Shown here: positions 8,485 through 17,582 of the stretch, one piece after another
Layout: every line of letters starts with the position of its first letter
How positions within the stretch are numbered: the stretch's first letter is position 1
Source: RYN-230 sp963793825
GTDB taxonomy: Bacteria; Actinomycetota; Actinomycetes; Streptosporangiales; Streptosporangiaceae
DNA: 64,000 nucleotides
Direction of reading: 5' to 3'
Assembly: GCA_963793825.1 (NCBI GenBank)
Contig: CAWCBE010000014.1
Location: forward strand, 186,001-250,000
Position numbers and translations under genes: made by a program
The notes under the pieces: model-generated
What the model was told of the DNA's origin: nothing
The model's database searches: none
Seen by the model: the letters and a program-made list of their open reading frames with translations, nothing else

Positions 8485-11400
8485 GTGCGGTTAAGGCAAG
8501 CGAGAGCAGAAGGCGCAGCCCGCGGCACCCTGCACAGGCCCGCCGTGCCGGACACGACTGCGACATCGGCAGCGGCCCCAGGACAGGTCCGGCCCTCTCC
8601 CGCAGGGGGCCGGACCTCCTCGGATGCCACCGCGCCCGGGACACAGGCCCCGGGGAACGGCACCTCGGCCGTGCTGAGCGTGCCGGGCGGCCCCGCGCGG
8701 CCGGGCGGCCGCTACGCGCCGCGCAACTGGCGGGTGCGATCCCGGCTCCTGGTCCTGGTCGCGCTGCCCACCGCGGCGGCGGTCATCCTCGGCGGCGTCA
8801 GCGTGATCTCGTCCGCGCGCAGCGCCGTGGCCTACCAGCGGGTCGAGCAGTTCTCCCGGTTGGGTGGCGAGATCACTAACCTGATCCAGGCGCTGCAGGC
8901 CGAACGGGAAGACACCATCAGCTACATCACCATGGGCCCGGGCAGTGGCGGCCGCGGGGCCGCAGGCCCTGCCTCCGGTCCCGAACGGGCGGTCCTCGCC
9001 CACGACCACCGCGCCACCGATGAGCTGGCGGCCGTGGTGCGGAGCCGGGCCGCAACCATCGGCCTCTCCTACCCAGCCGTGGCCCAGCACGAGGCGCGCG
9101 GGGCGATCAGCGCGATCAACGGGCTGCCTGCCCTGCGCAGCGCGGCCACAACCACCCATATGCCCGCCCTGGTGGTGATCCAGGAGTACGCCGCCGCGAT
9201 CGAGCAGCTACTCGCGCTCGAGGACGAGATCGCTACTGGCAGCAACGACGCGGGCCTGGCCGACACCGTCCGGGTCGCCGGGCTCATCTCGGCCACGAAG
9301 GAGGAGGTGTCGCAGGAGCAGGCCATCCTGACCTCAGCCCTCACGCCCGACCTGGTCGGGGCGACCCAGTTCCAGCCCAGCCAGCTGTCCGCCATCAATG
9401 CCGCGCAGGCGCAGCAGCAGGCCGACCTGGCGCAGTTCGGCCTGATTGCCACGGGCAGCCAGCGGCACCTTTACGATGCCACGCTGTCCTCGGCCCAGGC
9501 CGACCGGGCGCAGGCCCAGGTTCAGCAGGCGATCACGCTGGCACTGACCGGGGGGTCCTCGGCGGAGAATCCGGCCTTCACCGATGCCGCCAACGGTTCC
9601 GCGTACCTGGTGGCCGGCCTGCACGCGGTGGAGCAGGGCCTGATGGCCTCGGTCCTCGCCCAGAGCGGCTCGCTGCGCACCAGGGCGATCACGTCGGCGG
9701 CTCTCGAGGGTGCCGCGGTACTGGTGGTGCTGGCCCTGGCCCTGCTGTTCACCATGGCCGTGGGGCGGTCCATGACCGGCCCGCTGCAGCGCCTGCGGCG
9801 CGGCGCGCTGGAGGTGGCGGGGGTACGCCTGCCGGAGACCGTGCGCCTGATGAGCAGCCTGGCGGATACGAGTACGCCGTTGCAGGTCGAGCCCATTGAC
9901 GTGGATTCCACCGACGAGATCGGCGAGGTTGCCCGGGCCTTCGACCAGGTGCACCGGGAGGCGGTCCGGCTCGCGGCCAACGAGGCCGCGCTGCGCGGCA
10001 ACATCAACGCCATGTTCGTCAACCTGTCCCGGCGCAGCCAGTCACTGGTAGAGCGGCAGATCCGGCTGATCGACGACCTGGAGCAAGGCGAGCAGGACGC
10101 CGAGCGGCTGGCCAACCTGTTCCGGATGGACCACCTGGCCACCCGGATGCGCCGTAATTCGGAGAACCTGCTCGTCCTGGCCGGGCACGACCTGTCCAGG
10201 CGGTGGACGGAGCCGGTGGCCCTGGTGGACGTACTCCGCGCGGCGGTCTCGGAGATCGAGCATTACGAGCGGGTCAGGCCCACCATCCAGCCGGGGATCG
10301 CGGTGCGCGGCCAGGCGGTCAGCGATGTGGTGCACCTGCTCTCCGAGCTGGTCGAGAACGCGACCTCCTTCTCCCCCGCGGACACCCAGGTTGAGGTGTC
10401 CGGCTACGTGCTGGGCAGTGGCGGGGCGCTGCTGGACATCACCGATCACGGCGTGGGGATGCCGGCCGAGGAGATGGCTCATGCCAATTTCCGGCTGGAC
10501 AATCCTCCGGTCGTGGACGTGGCCGTATCCCGCCGGATGGGGCTGTTCGTGGTGGCCCGGCTGGCGGCCCGGCATGGCATCCGGGTCCGGCTCCGCCCGG
10601 GCTCACCCGGCGGCCTGAGCGCGCTGGTCTGGCTGCCCGATGAGGTCATCACCCGCGCGGCCTCCGCTTCCCCGCTGAACCTGCGGCCGTTCCGGCCGGC
10701 CACGGCCGCCTCCACCGGGCTGACCGCTGCCGGACTGCGCGGCGATGAGGCAGGTGGCCGTGCCTTTACCCGGAGCGCTGTGTCGGCGGCGCGGACGCCC
10801 CGATTCGAGTCGGCCGGGACCGTGCCCGGCGACACCGTCCCTCTGGACGGGACCGGCCGGGACGGAATCGGCCCGGGCGATACGAGCCCGGACGGCACGA
10901 GCCCGGACGGCATCAGCCCGGACAGCATCAGCCCGGACGGGACGAGCGCCCGCGGGACGAGCGCCCGCGCGAGCGGCCCGGAAGGACCGAGCCGGAACGG
11001 GACGAGCCGCGGGATCCCCGGGCCTGGTACGGCCGGGCCGGCTGGAACCAGCCTGGACGGCCTTGGCCCGGCGGGAACCAGCCTGGACGGAACCAGGCTG
11101 GACGCGACCCTTCTGCACGGGACCGGGCCGGGCGATGCGCCGGAGGCCGCCGCCCCGTTGCCGGACTCGGTAGCCCTGCCGCTCCCCTCCCGCCTGCACC
11201 CCTCCGGCCCGCACCCCTCCGGCCCAGGGAAGTCCGGGACGGCAGGTGGCATCGGGCCCGCCGCGGCTGGCACCGGGCTGGGGAACCGGCTGCCCATCTT
11301 CGAATCGGTGGAGTCCGATTGGTTCCGGCGCGGCCGGCCGGCCGTGGACCGGCCGCCCGCCGGGCCGGACCCAGGGCCGGGCGGCTGGGCATCGCCGGCC

Positions 11401-11664
11401 GATGCGGGCTGGCGCGCTGCCGAAGTGGCGCAGGCTCCGTCCATCGCGGGCAGTACCTCAGCCGGACTCCCCAAACGGGTCCCCAAGGCGAACCTGGTGC
11501 CTGGCGGAGTGGACGCGATAACGGTGCCGCCACCGCGGGCCCCCCGGTCGGCCACGCAGACCCGGCAGCGCTTGTCGAGCTTCCAGCAGGGCATCCAGCG
11601 CGCGCGGGGCACCGAGCCCGGAACAGAGCCGTATCCCAAGGATGAGGCAGGCGGCGCCGGCTGA
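8485..11664 (+). CDS. Conservon sensor histidine kinase (CvnA-like) with NIT sensing domain
   Basis: Membrane sensor of the conservon family. Order: a basic Ala-rich cytoplasmic lead, membrane segment (LLVLVALPTAAAVIL), a large extracellular nitrate/nitrite-sensing (NIT) type region, a second membrane segment (VLVVLALALLFTMAV), HAMP linker, a DHp-like helix (FRMDHLATRMRRNSENLL) and a GHKL ATPase domain with N-box ELVENATSFS and DHGVGMP. The C-terminal third (about 350 residues) is Pro/Gly/Ser-rich and repetitive, probably disordered. GTG at 8485 (RBS-like GCAGG upstream) gives 1059 residues; a TTG at 8365 would add 40. The roadblock gene follows 62 nt downstream. In conservons the kinase module is thought to relay to a GTPase rather than a classical response regulator; the signal here is unknown. 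Confidence 0.9.
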   Translation: MRLRQARAEGAARGTLHRPAVPDTTATSAAAPGQVRPSPAGGRTSSDATAPGTQAPGNGTSAVLSVPGGPARPGGRYAPRNWRVRSRLLVLVALPTAAAVILGGVSVISSARSAVAYQRVEQFSRLGGEITNLIQALQAEREDTISYITMGPGSGGRGAAGPASGPERAVLAHDHRATDELAAVVRSRAATIGLSYPAVAQHEARGAISAINGLPALRSAATTTHMPALVVIQEYAAAIEQLLALEDEIATGSNDAGLADTVRVAGLISATKEEVSQEQAILTSALTPDLVGATQFQPSQLSAINAAQAQQQADLAQFGLIATGSQRHLYDATLSSAQADRAQAQVQQAITLALTGGSSAENPAFTDAANGSAYLVAGLHAVEQGLMASVLAQSGSLRTRAITSAALEGAAVLVVLALALLFTMAVGRSMTGPLQRLRRGALEVAGVRLPETVRLMSSLADTSTPLQVEPIDVDSTDEIGEVARAFDQVHREAVRLAANEAALRGNINAMFVNLSRRSQSLVERQIRLIDDLEQGEQDAERLANLFRMDHLATRMRRNSENLLVLAGHDLSRRWTEPVALVDVLRAAVSEIEHYERVRPTIQPGIAVRGQAVSDVVHLLSELVENATSFSPADTQVEVSGYVLGSGGALLDITDHGVGMPAEEMAHANFRLDNPPVVDVAVSRRMGLFVVARLAARHGIRVRLRPGSPGGLSALVWLPDEVITRAASASPLNLRPFRPATAASTGLTAAGLRGDEAGGRAFTRSAVSAARTPRFESAGTVPGDTVPLDGTGRDGIGPGDTSPDGTSPDGISPDSISPDGTSARGTSARASGPEGPSRNGTSRGIPGPGTAGPAGTSLDGLGPAGTSLDGTRLDATLLHGTGPGDAPEAAAPLPDSVALPLPSRLHPSGPHPSGPGKSGTAGGIGPAAAGTGLGNRLPIFESVESDWFRRGRPAVDRPPAGPDPGPGGWASPADAGWRAAEVAQAPSIAGSTSAGLPKRVPKANLVPGGVDAITVPPPRAPRSATQTRQRLSSFQQGIQRARGTEPGTEPYPKDEAGGAG
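10882..10971 (+). repeat. 15-bp coding tandem repeat (six units) in the kinase tail
   Basis: Six in-frame 15-bp units encode TSPDG, TSPDG, ISPDS, ISPDG, TSARG and TSARA, within the disordered C-terminal tail of the conservon kinase. Frame is kept, so the tail length can change without breaking the protein. Confidence 0.85.
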
Positions 11665-11726
11665 CGGCGCCGCCACGCGGCCGGCGCCGGCCACGGCACC
11701 GGCCAGCCCTGCGGAGAGGAGTGCTG

Positions 11727-12170
11727 GTGAGTCCGCTGACTTCTTCAGCGCACGACCTGAGCTGGCTGATCACGGATTTCGCCGGCCGGGTGCCGTCGGT
11801 CAACCACGCCATCGCGGTGTCAGCCGATGGGCTGCCGCTCGCCTTTTCGAACGGGCTGGTGCAGGACCGGGCGGACCACCTGGCCGCTGTCACCTCCGGG
11901 CTGGCCAGCCTGACTCAGGGGGCGGCGCGGGTATTCGAAGGCGGCCCCGTCACCCAGACGGTGATCGGCATGCAGGACGGGGTGCTCCTGGTCATGCCGA
12001 TCAGCCATGGCTCGCACCTGGCCGTGCTGGCCTCGGCCGATTGCGACATGGGGCTGGTCGCCTACGAGATGGAGCTGCTCGTGGAGCGGGCCGGGCAGGC
12101 GCTCACTCCGGGCCGGCGCGGCAGCGCCCCACCTGCGGATGGCCAGTACCAGAGGGGATACGCACCATGA
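11727..12170 (+). CDS. Roadblock/LC7 domain protein (CvnB-like)
   Basis: 147-residue roadblock/LC7 protein, the CvnB component, an MglB-like regulator that pairs with the small GTPase encoded next. Characteristic features are the N-terminal DLSWLITDFAGRVPSVNHA, the strand HAIAVSADGLPLAFS and the segment QTVIGMQDGVLLVMPIS. GTG at 11727 is chosen because AGGA lies at 11717-11720; a GTG at 11721 would sit directly on that site. The stop overlaps the GTPase start as ATGA, indicating translational coupling. The DUF742 protein normally encoded between these two genes is absent. Confidence 0.92.
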   Translation: MSPLTSSAHDLSWLITDFAGRVPSVNHAIAVSADGLPLAFSNGLVQDRADHLAAVTSGLASLTQGAARVFEGGPVTQTVIGMQDGVLLVMPISHGSHLAVLASADCDMGLVAYEMELLVERAGQALTPGRRGSAPPADGQYQRGYAP

Positions 12171-12748
12171 CGGAATCCGTCAAGATAGTGGTGGCCGGCG
12201 GCTTCGGCGTCGGCAAGACCACGTTCGTCGGGGCGGTCTCCGAGATCACCCCGCTCACGACCGAGGCGCCACTCACCGGAGCCGGCCGGAAGCGCGATGA
12301 CGTGTCGCTGGTGCCAGCCAAGGACACGACCACGGTGGCCCTGGATTTCGGCCGGGCCACGCTGGACGACGGGCTGGTGCTCTACCTGTTCGGCACACCC
12401 GGGCAGCAGCGGTTCTGGTTCATGTGGGACGACATGATCCAGGGCGCCATCGGTGCCGTGGTTCTAGCCGACACGCGCCGGCTGGACGAGTCGTTCGCGG
12501 CCGTGGACTACTTCGAGTCGACCGGCCTGCCGTTCGTCGTCGGGGTGAACGGGTTCCACGGCGAGTTCACCCACACAGTCACCGACATCCAGGATGCGCT
12601 GACGGTCAGCCTGGGCGTGCCGGTCGTCGAGTGCGACGCGCGGCAGCGGGATTCGGTCAAGACCCTGTTGCTGGCCCTGGTCGAGCACGCCATGGCCGTC
12701 CGCCCGGCGCCCGCCCTCCGGGAGCCGGCGGCGGGCGGCCGGGCTTGA
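12167..12748 (+). CDS. Conservon small GTPase (CvnD-like)
   Basis: 193-residue Ras-like ATP/GTP-binding protein. The P-loop GGFGVGKTT lies near the N-terminus. The switch II region GTPGQQRFWFMWDDM is the hallmark of this bacterial family, and VVGVNGFHG stands where NKxD would be. A likely TxE-type switch I follows DDVSLVPAKDTTTV. Start ATG overlaps the roadblock stop by 4 nt and is preceded by GAGGGG. In Streptomyces conservons such GTPases form a membrane complex with the kinase, roadblock and DUF742 proteins; here the complex must do without DUF742 or borrow it. Confidence 0.93.
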   Translation: MTESVKIVVAGGFGVGKTTFVGAVSEITPLTTEAPLTGAGRKRDDVSLVPAKDTTTVALDFGRATLDDGLVLYLFGTPGQQRFWFMWDDMIQGAIGAVVLADTRRLDESFAAVDYFESTGLPFVVGVNGFHGEFTHTVTDIQDALTVSLGVPVVECDARQRDSVKTLLLALVEHAMAVRPAPALREPAAGGRA

Positions 12749-12844
12749 CTGCTCAGGCTTCTTGGGCCGGCCGCACGATGCTCGGCGGACTGGGACACGC
12801 CATGCATGACAATGATTTACGGGCAGTCCTGGCCGCCCACCGGG

Positions 12845-14014
12845 CTACTTGAGGAGCTGGCGGGCCATGACGACGCGCTGGATCTGGTTGGTGCCCTCGT
12901 AGATCTGGGTGATCTTGGCGTCCCGCATCATCCGCTCCACCGGGTAGTCCCTGACATACCCGTAGCCGCCGAGCAGCTGGACCGCGTCGGTGGTCACCTC
13001 CATGGCTGCGTCCGAGGCGTAACACTTGGCCGCCGAGGACATGAACGTCAGGTCGGCGGCCCGGTTCCCGGCCATGGCCCGCTCAGACCCGGCCGCCGCC
13101 GCGTAGGTGAGCTGGCGGGCCGCCTGGACCTTCATCGCCATGTCGGCCAGCATGAACTGGACGCCCTGGAACTCGGCGATGGCCTGGCCGAACTGGCGCC
13201 GCTCCCGCACGTACCCGGTCGCGTAATCGAGCGCGCCCTGCGCGATGCCGAGCGCCTGGGCAGCGATGGTTATCCGGGTGTGATCCAGGGTGGCCAGCGC
13301 GGTCTTGAACCCGGTGCCCTCGGCGCCGATAATCCGGTCCGCCGGGATCACGCAGTTGTCGAAGTACAGCTCCCGGGTCGGTGAGCCCTTGATGCCGAGC
13401 TTGCGCTCGGGGGCGCCGAACGAGAACCCCGGGTCGTCCTTGTCCACCACGAACGCGGAGATCCCGGCGGCACCGGCGGACGGGTCGGTGACCGCCATCA
13501 CCGTGTAGTACTGCGACACCCCGGCGTTGGTGATCCACCGCTTGGTGCCGTTGAGAATGAAGGTGTCGCCGTCGCGCACGGCGCGGGTGCTCATCGCCGC
13601 CGCGTCCGAGCCCGCCTCCGGCTCCGACAGCGCGTAGGAGAACATCGCCTCGCCCCGGGCCACCGGCGGCAGGTAACGCTGCTTGAGCTCCTCCGAGCCC
13701 GCGATCAGCAGTGGCATCGTGCCCAGCTTGTTCACCGCCGGGATCAGCGACGACGCCGCGCACGCCCGCGCCACCTCCTCGATCACGATCACCGTGGCCA
13801 GCGCGTCCGCCCCGGCGCCGCCGTAGGCCTCCGGGATGTGCACGGCAGCGAAGTCGGCCTTGGCCAGCGCCTCGAAGACGTCCCAGGGGAACTCGCCGGA
13901 CTCATCAACCTCAGCCGCCCGCGGCGCGATCTTGTCGTCGGCCAGCGCGCGCACCGCCTCGCGGAGGGCCTCGTGCTCCTCCGGCAGCGCGTAGGCAGGG
14001 AAGTCAGAACTCAT
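12845..14014 (-). CDS. Acyl-CoA dehydrogenase
   Basis: 389-residue FAD-dependent acyl-CoA dehydrogenase oxidising an acyl-CoA to the 2-enoyl-CoA. The flavin-contact signature FSYALSEPEAGSDAAA is present, as is the substrate/FAD-binding WITNAG. The C-terminal segment QIYEGTNQIQRVV carries the Glu that acts as catalytic base in the short/medium-chain class. Substrate length is not determinable, but proximity to enoyl-CoA hydratase and acyl-CoA carboxylase genes suggests short or branched acyl-CoAs. This gene beside purE/purK is a conserved actinobacterial arrangement. A TACTAT -10 element 6 nt before the ATG suggests a leaderless mRNA. Confidence 0.93.
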   Translation of the reverse strand: MSSDFPAYALPEEHEALREAVRALADDKIAPRAAEVDESGEFPWDVFEALAKADFAAVHIPEAYGGAGADALATVIVIEEVARACAASSLIPAVNKLGTMPLLIAGSEELKQRYLPPVARGEAMFSYALSEPEAGSDAAAMSTRAVRDGDTFILNGTKRWITNAGVSQYYTVMAVTDPSAGAAGISAFVVDKDDPGFSFGAPERKLGIKGSPTRELYFDNCVIPADRIIGAEGTGFKTALATLDHTRITIAAQALGIAQGALDYATGYVRERRQFGQAIAEFQGVQFMLADMAMKVQAARQLTYAAAAGSERAMAGNRAADLTFMSSAAKCYASDAAMEVTTDAVQLLGGYGYVRDYPVERMMRDAKITQIYEGTNQIQRVVMARQLLK

Positions 14015-14020
14015 TACTCG

Positions 14021-14026
14021 ATAGTA
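14021..14026 (-). promoter_or_regulatory. -10 element of the acyl-CoA dehydrogenase gene (leaderless)
   Basis: TACTAT with 6 nt to the ATG at 14014. No conserved -35 was recognised. The distance puts the transcription start at or within a base or two of the start codon. Confidence 0.6.
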
Positions 14027-14098
14027 GGGGTGCCGTCTGGAGGACCAGGACCCAAGGGCCTGAACCGGCCCCCGGCCCGCCTGCCGCCCGGCGCGGGG

Positions 14099-14614
14099 TC
14101 AGCCGTCGGACGGGCCGGCCAGCCGGGCCCGCAGCGCCGCCCCCTTGGCCAGGGCGGTCTCACGCAGGCCCTGCTGGAAGGCGGCCATCGCCTCGCGCAG
14201 TGCAGGGTCGCCCACCCCGAGGATGCGCACCGCCAGCAGGCCGGCGTTGCGCGCGGCACCAACGGCCACCGTCGCTACCGGTACACCCGCGGGCATCTGA
14301 ACGATGGATAGCAGGGAATCGAGCCCATCCAGGTGCCGCAGGGGCACCGGGACGCCGATGACCGGGAGCGGGGTGACCGCCGCCAGCATCCCGGGCAGGT
14401 GCGCGGCACCGCCCGCCCCGGCGATGATCACCCGCAGGCCCCGGCCGGCCGCGTCCGTGCCGTAGCGGATCATGTCGGCGGGCATCCGGTGCGCGGACAC
14501 CACGTCGGCCTCGAACGGCACCCCGAACTCGGCCAGCGCGGCAGTGGCCGCCTCCATCACCGGCCAGTCCGAGTCGCTGCCCATCACCACGCCGACCAGC
14601 GGGGTACCGCTCAT
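14099..14614 (-). CDS. purE: N5-carboxyaminoimidazole ribonucleotide mutase
   Basis: 171-residue class I PurE, moving the carboxyl group of N5-CAIR to give CAIR in de novo purine synthesis. Family motifs are near the start (VMGSDSDWP) and in the CO2-transfer region (VSAHRMP with catalytic His). The glycine-rich IIAGAGGAAHLPGM and the stretch VPLRHLDGLDSLLSIVQMPAGVP complete the nucleotide site. The ATG overlaps the purK stop by 4 nt, coupling translation with the enzyme that supplies its substrate. Confidence 0.97.
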   Translation of the reverse strand: MSGTPLVGVVMGSDSDWPVMEAATAALAEFGVPFEADVVSAHRMPADMIRYGTDAAGRGLRVIIAGAGGAAHLPGMLAAVTPLPVIGVPVPLRHLDGLDSLLSIVQMPAGVPVATVAVGAARNAGLLAVRILGVGDPALREAMAAFQQGLRETALAKGAALRARLAGPSDG

Positions 14615-15777
14615 TCCGGATCCTTCCCGGTGCTCAGGTAGTGGGCCGCCGCCACGGCGCGGCGGCGCAGCCGGTCCACGTCCGCGCGGCCGCCGAGCAC
14701 GGTGACGTGGCCGATCTTGCGGCCGGGCCGCACCGCCTTGCCGTACAGGTGCAGCTTCACCCCGGGGTCGCCCGCCATCACGTGCAGGTACCGGCCGTAG
14801 ATGTCGGGGTCCTCGGCGCCGAACACGTTGGCCATGACCGCCTGCGGGGCGGCGGGCTGCGGCGCGCCCAGCGGCAGGTCCAGCACGGCCCGCAGGTGCT
14901 GCTCGAACTGCGACGTCCGGGCGCCCTCGATGGTCCAGTGCCCGCTGTTGTGCGGCCGCATGGCCAGCTCGTTGACCAGCAACCCGCGGGGCGTCTCGAA
15001 CATCTCCACGGCCAGCAGTCCGGTCACCCCCAGGGCTTCGGCCAGCTCCAGGGCGAGCCGCTGCGCATCCTCGGCGAGGGCCGGCGAGAGCCCGGGAGCC
15101 GGGGCGAGCACCTCGTGGCACACCCCGTCCCGCTGCACCGTCTGGACCACCGGATAGGCGGCCCCCTGCCGGTGCGGCGACCGCGCGACGAGCGCCGCCA
15201 GCTCGCGAACGAACGGCACGTACTCCTCGGCGAGCAGCGCGATGCCATGGGCCAGCACCTCCTGGGCCGCCACGGCATCGTCGCACACCCAGACCCCGCG
15301 GCCGTCGTACCCGCCGCTGACCGCCTTCAGCACCACCGGCCAGCCGGCCTGGGCCGCGAAGGCCGCCAGGCCGGCCGCATCGGACACCGCCGCGTACCGG
15401 GGACACGGCACGCCGAGCCGGGTCAGTTCCTCCCGCATGGCCAGCTTGTCCTGGGTGTACCGGAGCGCGGCCGGGCCGGGCGCCAGGACCGTCCCGGCGG
15501 CTTCCAGCGCGGCGAGGTGCTCGCCGGGCACGTGCTCATGGTCGAACGTCAGCACATCACACCCGGCCGCGAAGGCCAGCAGGTCCTCCCGGCTCCGGTA
15601 GTCGCCGATCGTGACATCCGGCCAGACCAGGGCGGCGCTGTCGGCAGGCGTGTCGGCCAGCAGCCGGAACCGGATCCCGAGCGCGATGGCAGCCTGGCAG
15701 GTCATCCGGGCCAGCTGCCCGGCGCCGACCATGCCGACCACGGGCCCGGGGCCGCGGGGGTCCTGATGATCGCTCAC
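14611..15777 (-). CDS. purK: N5-carboxyaminoimidazole ribonucleotide synthase
   Basis: 388-residue ATP-grasp enzyme that makes N5-CAIR from AIR, bicarbonate and ATP. Visible signatures are the N-terminal VVGMVGAGQLARM, the ATP-grasp loop KAVSGGYDGRGVW, the metal-binding LLAVEMFETPRGLLVNELAMRPHNS (quoted here as two adjoining pieces LLAVEMFE and LVNELAMRPHNS) and FEQHLRAVLDLPLG. GTG at 15777 (MSDHQDP) is preferred over the more distal frame because TAGGCT stands 7 nt before it, the spacing of a leaderless promoter. Co-translated with purE. Confidence 0.96.
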   Translation of the reverse strand: MSDHQDPRGPGPVVGMVGAGQLARMTCQAAIALGIRFRLLADTPADSAALVWPDVTIGDYRSREDLLAFAAGCDVLTFDHEHVPGEHLAALEAAGTVLAPGPAALRYTQDKLAMREELTRLGVPCPRYAAVSDAAGLAAFAAQAGWPVVLKAVSGGYDGRGVWVCDDAVAAQEVLAHGIALLAEEYVPFVRELAALVARSPHRQGAAYPVVQTVQRDGVCHEVLAPAPGLSPALAEDAQRLALELAEALGVTGLLAVEMFETPRGLLVNELAMRPHNSGHWTIEGARTSQFEQHLRAVLDLPLGAPQPAAPQAVMANVFGAEDPDIYGRYLHVMAGDPGVKLHLYGKAVRPGRKIGHVTVLGGRADVDRLRRRAVAAAHYLSTGKDPE

Positions 15778-16105
15778 GCGCGGTAGCCTACGAGGCCGCG
15801 CCCGGCCCCCGCACGGCCGGTCACCCCGGGGCGAGTCCAGGCGGCCCTTCCGCCGCCGCTGCGGTCCAGTTCCCCGGTCGTTCTTCGCCGCCGCGCGGTC
15901 CCGTATCCCGGCCCGGCCATGGCCGCCGCGCGGTCCCGTATCCCGCCCGGCCCCTGGCCTGTGCCGCTTAGCAGGTCTGGCAACGGCACATTTAACGCAC
16001 CGGAAACAAGTCCCCGTCATAGTGCGATTTATCATCAGCGCGTCCGCTGGGATGTCGGCCCGGCCGCCGGGGGACCGACAGGCACAAGTCCTAAGGAGCA
16101 CGCCG
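15778..16105. other. Divergent region between purK and the NCS1 permease, with a 24-bp direct repeat
   Basis: 328 bp without a supported gene. A 24-bp word occurs at 15887-15910 and again at 15922-15945. The permease promoter is probably in the A/T-richer part near 15985-16040. I looked for a TPP or purine-type riboswitch because NCS1 transporters often carry one and saw no recognisable conserved core. Confidence 0.5.
15785..15790 (-). promoter_or_regulatory. -10 element of purK (leaderless)
   Basis: TAGGCT, 7 nt before the purK GTG. The same hexamer occurs at the same kind of distance before ppc, trpS and tsaB. Confidence 0.6.
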
Positions 16106-17563
16106 ATGTCGGCACCTGAACACCAGACGAGCTCGGTCCTTGAGGCAGAGCCGCCGCCCGGCGTTGTCATCCGGGAAGGCGACTACGGCACGAAGGTCGC
16201 CGCTGTGGAGCCCGGCGGAGCCGAGTTCATCCCGCTCGGCGAGCGGCATGGCCAGCCGCTGCAGCTGTTCTGGACCTGGACGTCGCCGAACTTCGAATTC
16301 GCCACCGTCTTCGTCGGCGTCATCGGCGTCGCATTCTTCGGGCTCAACTTCTGGCAGGCCGCGCTGGCCATCGTGATCGGCACCGGGCTCGGCTCGCTCA
16401 CCCAGGGCCTGCTGGGCGCGGAGGGCCCGGCCCACGGCGTGCCGCAGATGGTGATCTCCCGGCTCGGCTTCGGCTACCGGGGCAACGTGCTGCCCGCCGG
16501 GCTGAACGCAATCACCGCCGGCATCGGCTGGTTCGCGGTGAACAGCGTGAGCGGCACGTTCGCGCTGAACACGCTGACCCATATGCCCAAGCCACTGTGC
16601 CTGGTGATCATCGTGGTGGTCCAGATCGCGATCGCCTTCTTCGGGCACAACCTGGTGCACGCGTTCGAGCGGTACGCGTTCCCGGTGCTCGCCGTCATCT
16701 TCGTGATCGCCACGATCTGGATCTTCACCAAGGCCAACTTCAGCGCCCCCTCGCACGGCGGCGGCATCGGCGGCTTCCTGATCACCCTGGGCGCGGCGTT
16801 CGGCTACGCGGTCGGCTGGAACCCCTACGCGTCGGACTACACCCGGTACTTCGCCCCGGGCACCAGCAAGGCCGCCATCGCCTGGTGGTCCGGCGCCGGG
16901 GTGTTCGTGTCCTGCGTGCTGCTGGAACTGGCCGGGGCCGCGTCGGCCACCGTGACCGGCCTCGGCGCCATCAACGCCAACCCCACCGGTGCGTTCACCG
17001 GTCACCTGCCCACGGCGCTGGCCGACCTGACCCTGCTGGCCATCGCGCTGGGCGCGGTCGCGGCCAACGTGCTGAACATCTACTCCGGCGCGCTGTCCTT
17101 CACCGCCCTCGGCATCAAGCTGCCGCTGGCGCTGCGCCGCGCGATCGTCGCGCTGGTATTCGGCGTGATCGGCTTCATCGTCGCACTGACCGGGCTGCAC
17201 GACGCAGGCACCAAGTACCAGAACTTCCTGCTGGTCATCGCGTACTGGATCGCGCCGTGGCTGGCCGTCATGTTCTGCGACCAGTTCCTGCGCCGCCGCC
17301 AGGACCCGCGCCAGCTGGAGAAGCTGCTGTTCGACAAGTCGTACACGAACTGGGCCGGCCCGGTGGCCATGCTGATCGGCGTCGTGGTGTCGATCATCTT
17401 GTTCTCCAACCAGAGCGAGTACGTCGGCATCGTGCCCAACCACGTCCCGTCGGTGGGCGACCTCACCTTCGAGGCGGGTTTCGTGATCACCGCGGTCATC
17501 TACCTGACCTGGCACGCAATCGCCGGCCGCCGCCACCCCGGGCCCGTAGCCTCAGCCAGCTGA
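16106..17563 (+). CDS. NCS1-family nucleobase permease (cytosine/purine permease-like)
   Basis: 485-residue integral membrane protein with about 12 predicted segments. It follows the purine-cytosine permease layout: FFGLNFWQAALAIVIGT, the family segment GAEGPAHGVPQMVISRLGFGYRGN (positions about 95-118) and GWNPYASDYTRYF in the middle. It imports a nucleobase or a related heterocycle with a proton or sodium ion. ATG at 16106 is chosen because AAGGAG is 7 nt upstream. It lies between purine-synthesis genes and a two-component system, so a nucleobase substrate is a reasonable inference. Allantoin, hydantoin and thiamine-precursor transporters share the fold. Confidence 0.88.
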   Translation: MSAPEHQTSSVLEAEPPPGVVIREGDYGTKVAAVEPGGAEFIPLGERHGQPLQLFWTWTSPNFEFATVFVGVIGVAFFGLNFWQAALAIVIGTGLGSLTQGLLGAEGPAHGVPQMVISRLGFGYRGNVLPAGLNAITAGIGWFAVNSVSGTFALNTLTHMPKPLCLVIIVVVQIAIAFFGHNLVHAFERYAFPVLAVIFVIATIWIFTKANFSAPSHGGGIGGFLITLGAAFGYAVGWNPYASDYTRYFAPGTSKAAIAWWSGAGVFVSCVLLELAGAASATVTGLGAINANPTGAFTGHLPTALADLTLLAIALGAVAANVLNIYSGALSFTALGIKLPLALRRAIVALVFGVIGFIVALTGLHDAGTKYQNFLLVIAYWIAPWLAVMFCDQFLRRRQDPRQLEKLLFDKSYTNWAGPVAMLIGVVVSIILFSNQSEYVGIVPNHVPSVGDLTFEAGFVITAVIYLTWHAIAGRRHPGPVASAS

Positions 17564-17582
17564 GATCGGGCCGGGCAGCCGT

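Noticed and set aside
15778..16105. TPP or purine riboswitch before the NCS1 permease
   Set aside because: No conserved core of either class could be recognised.
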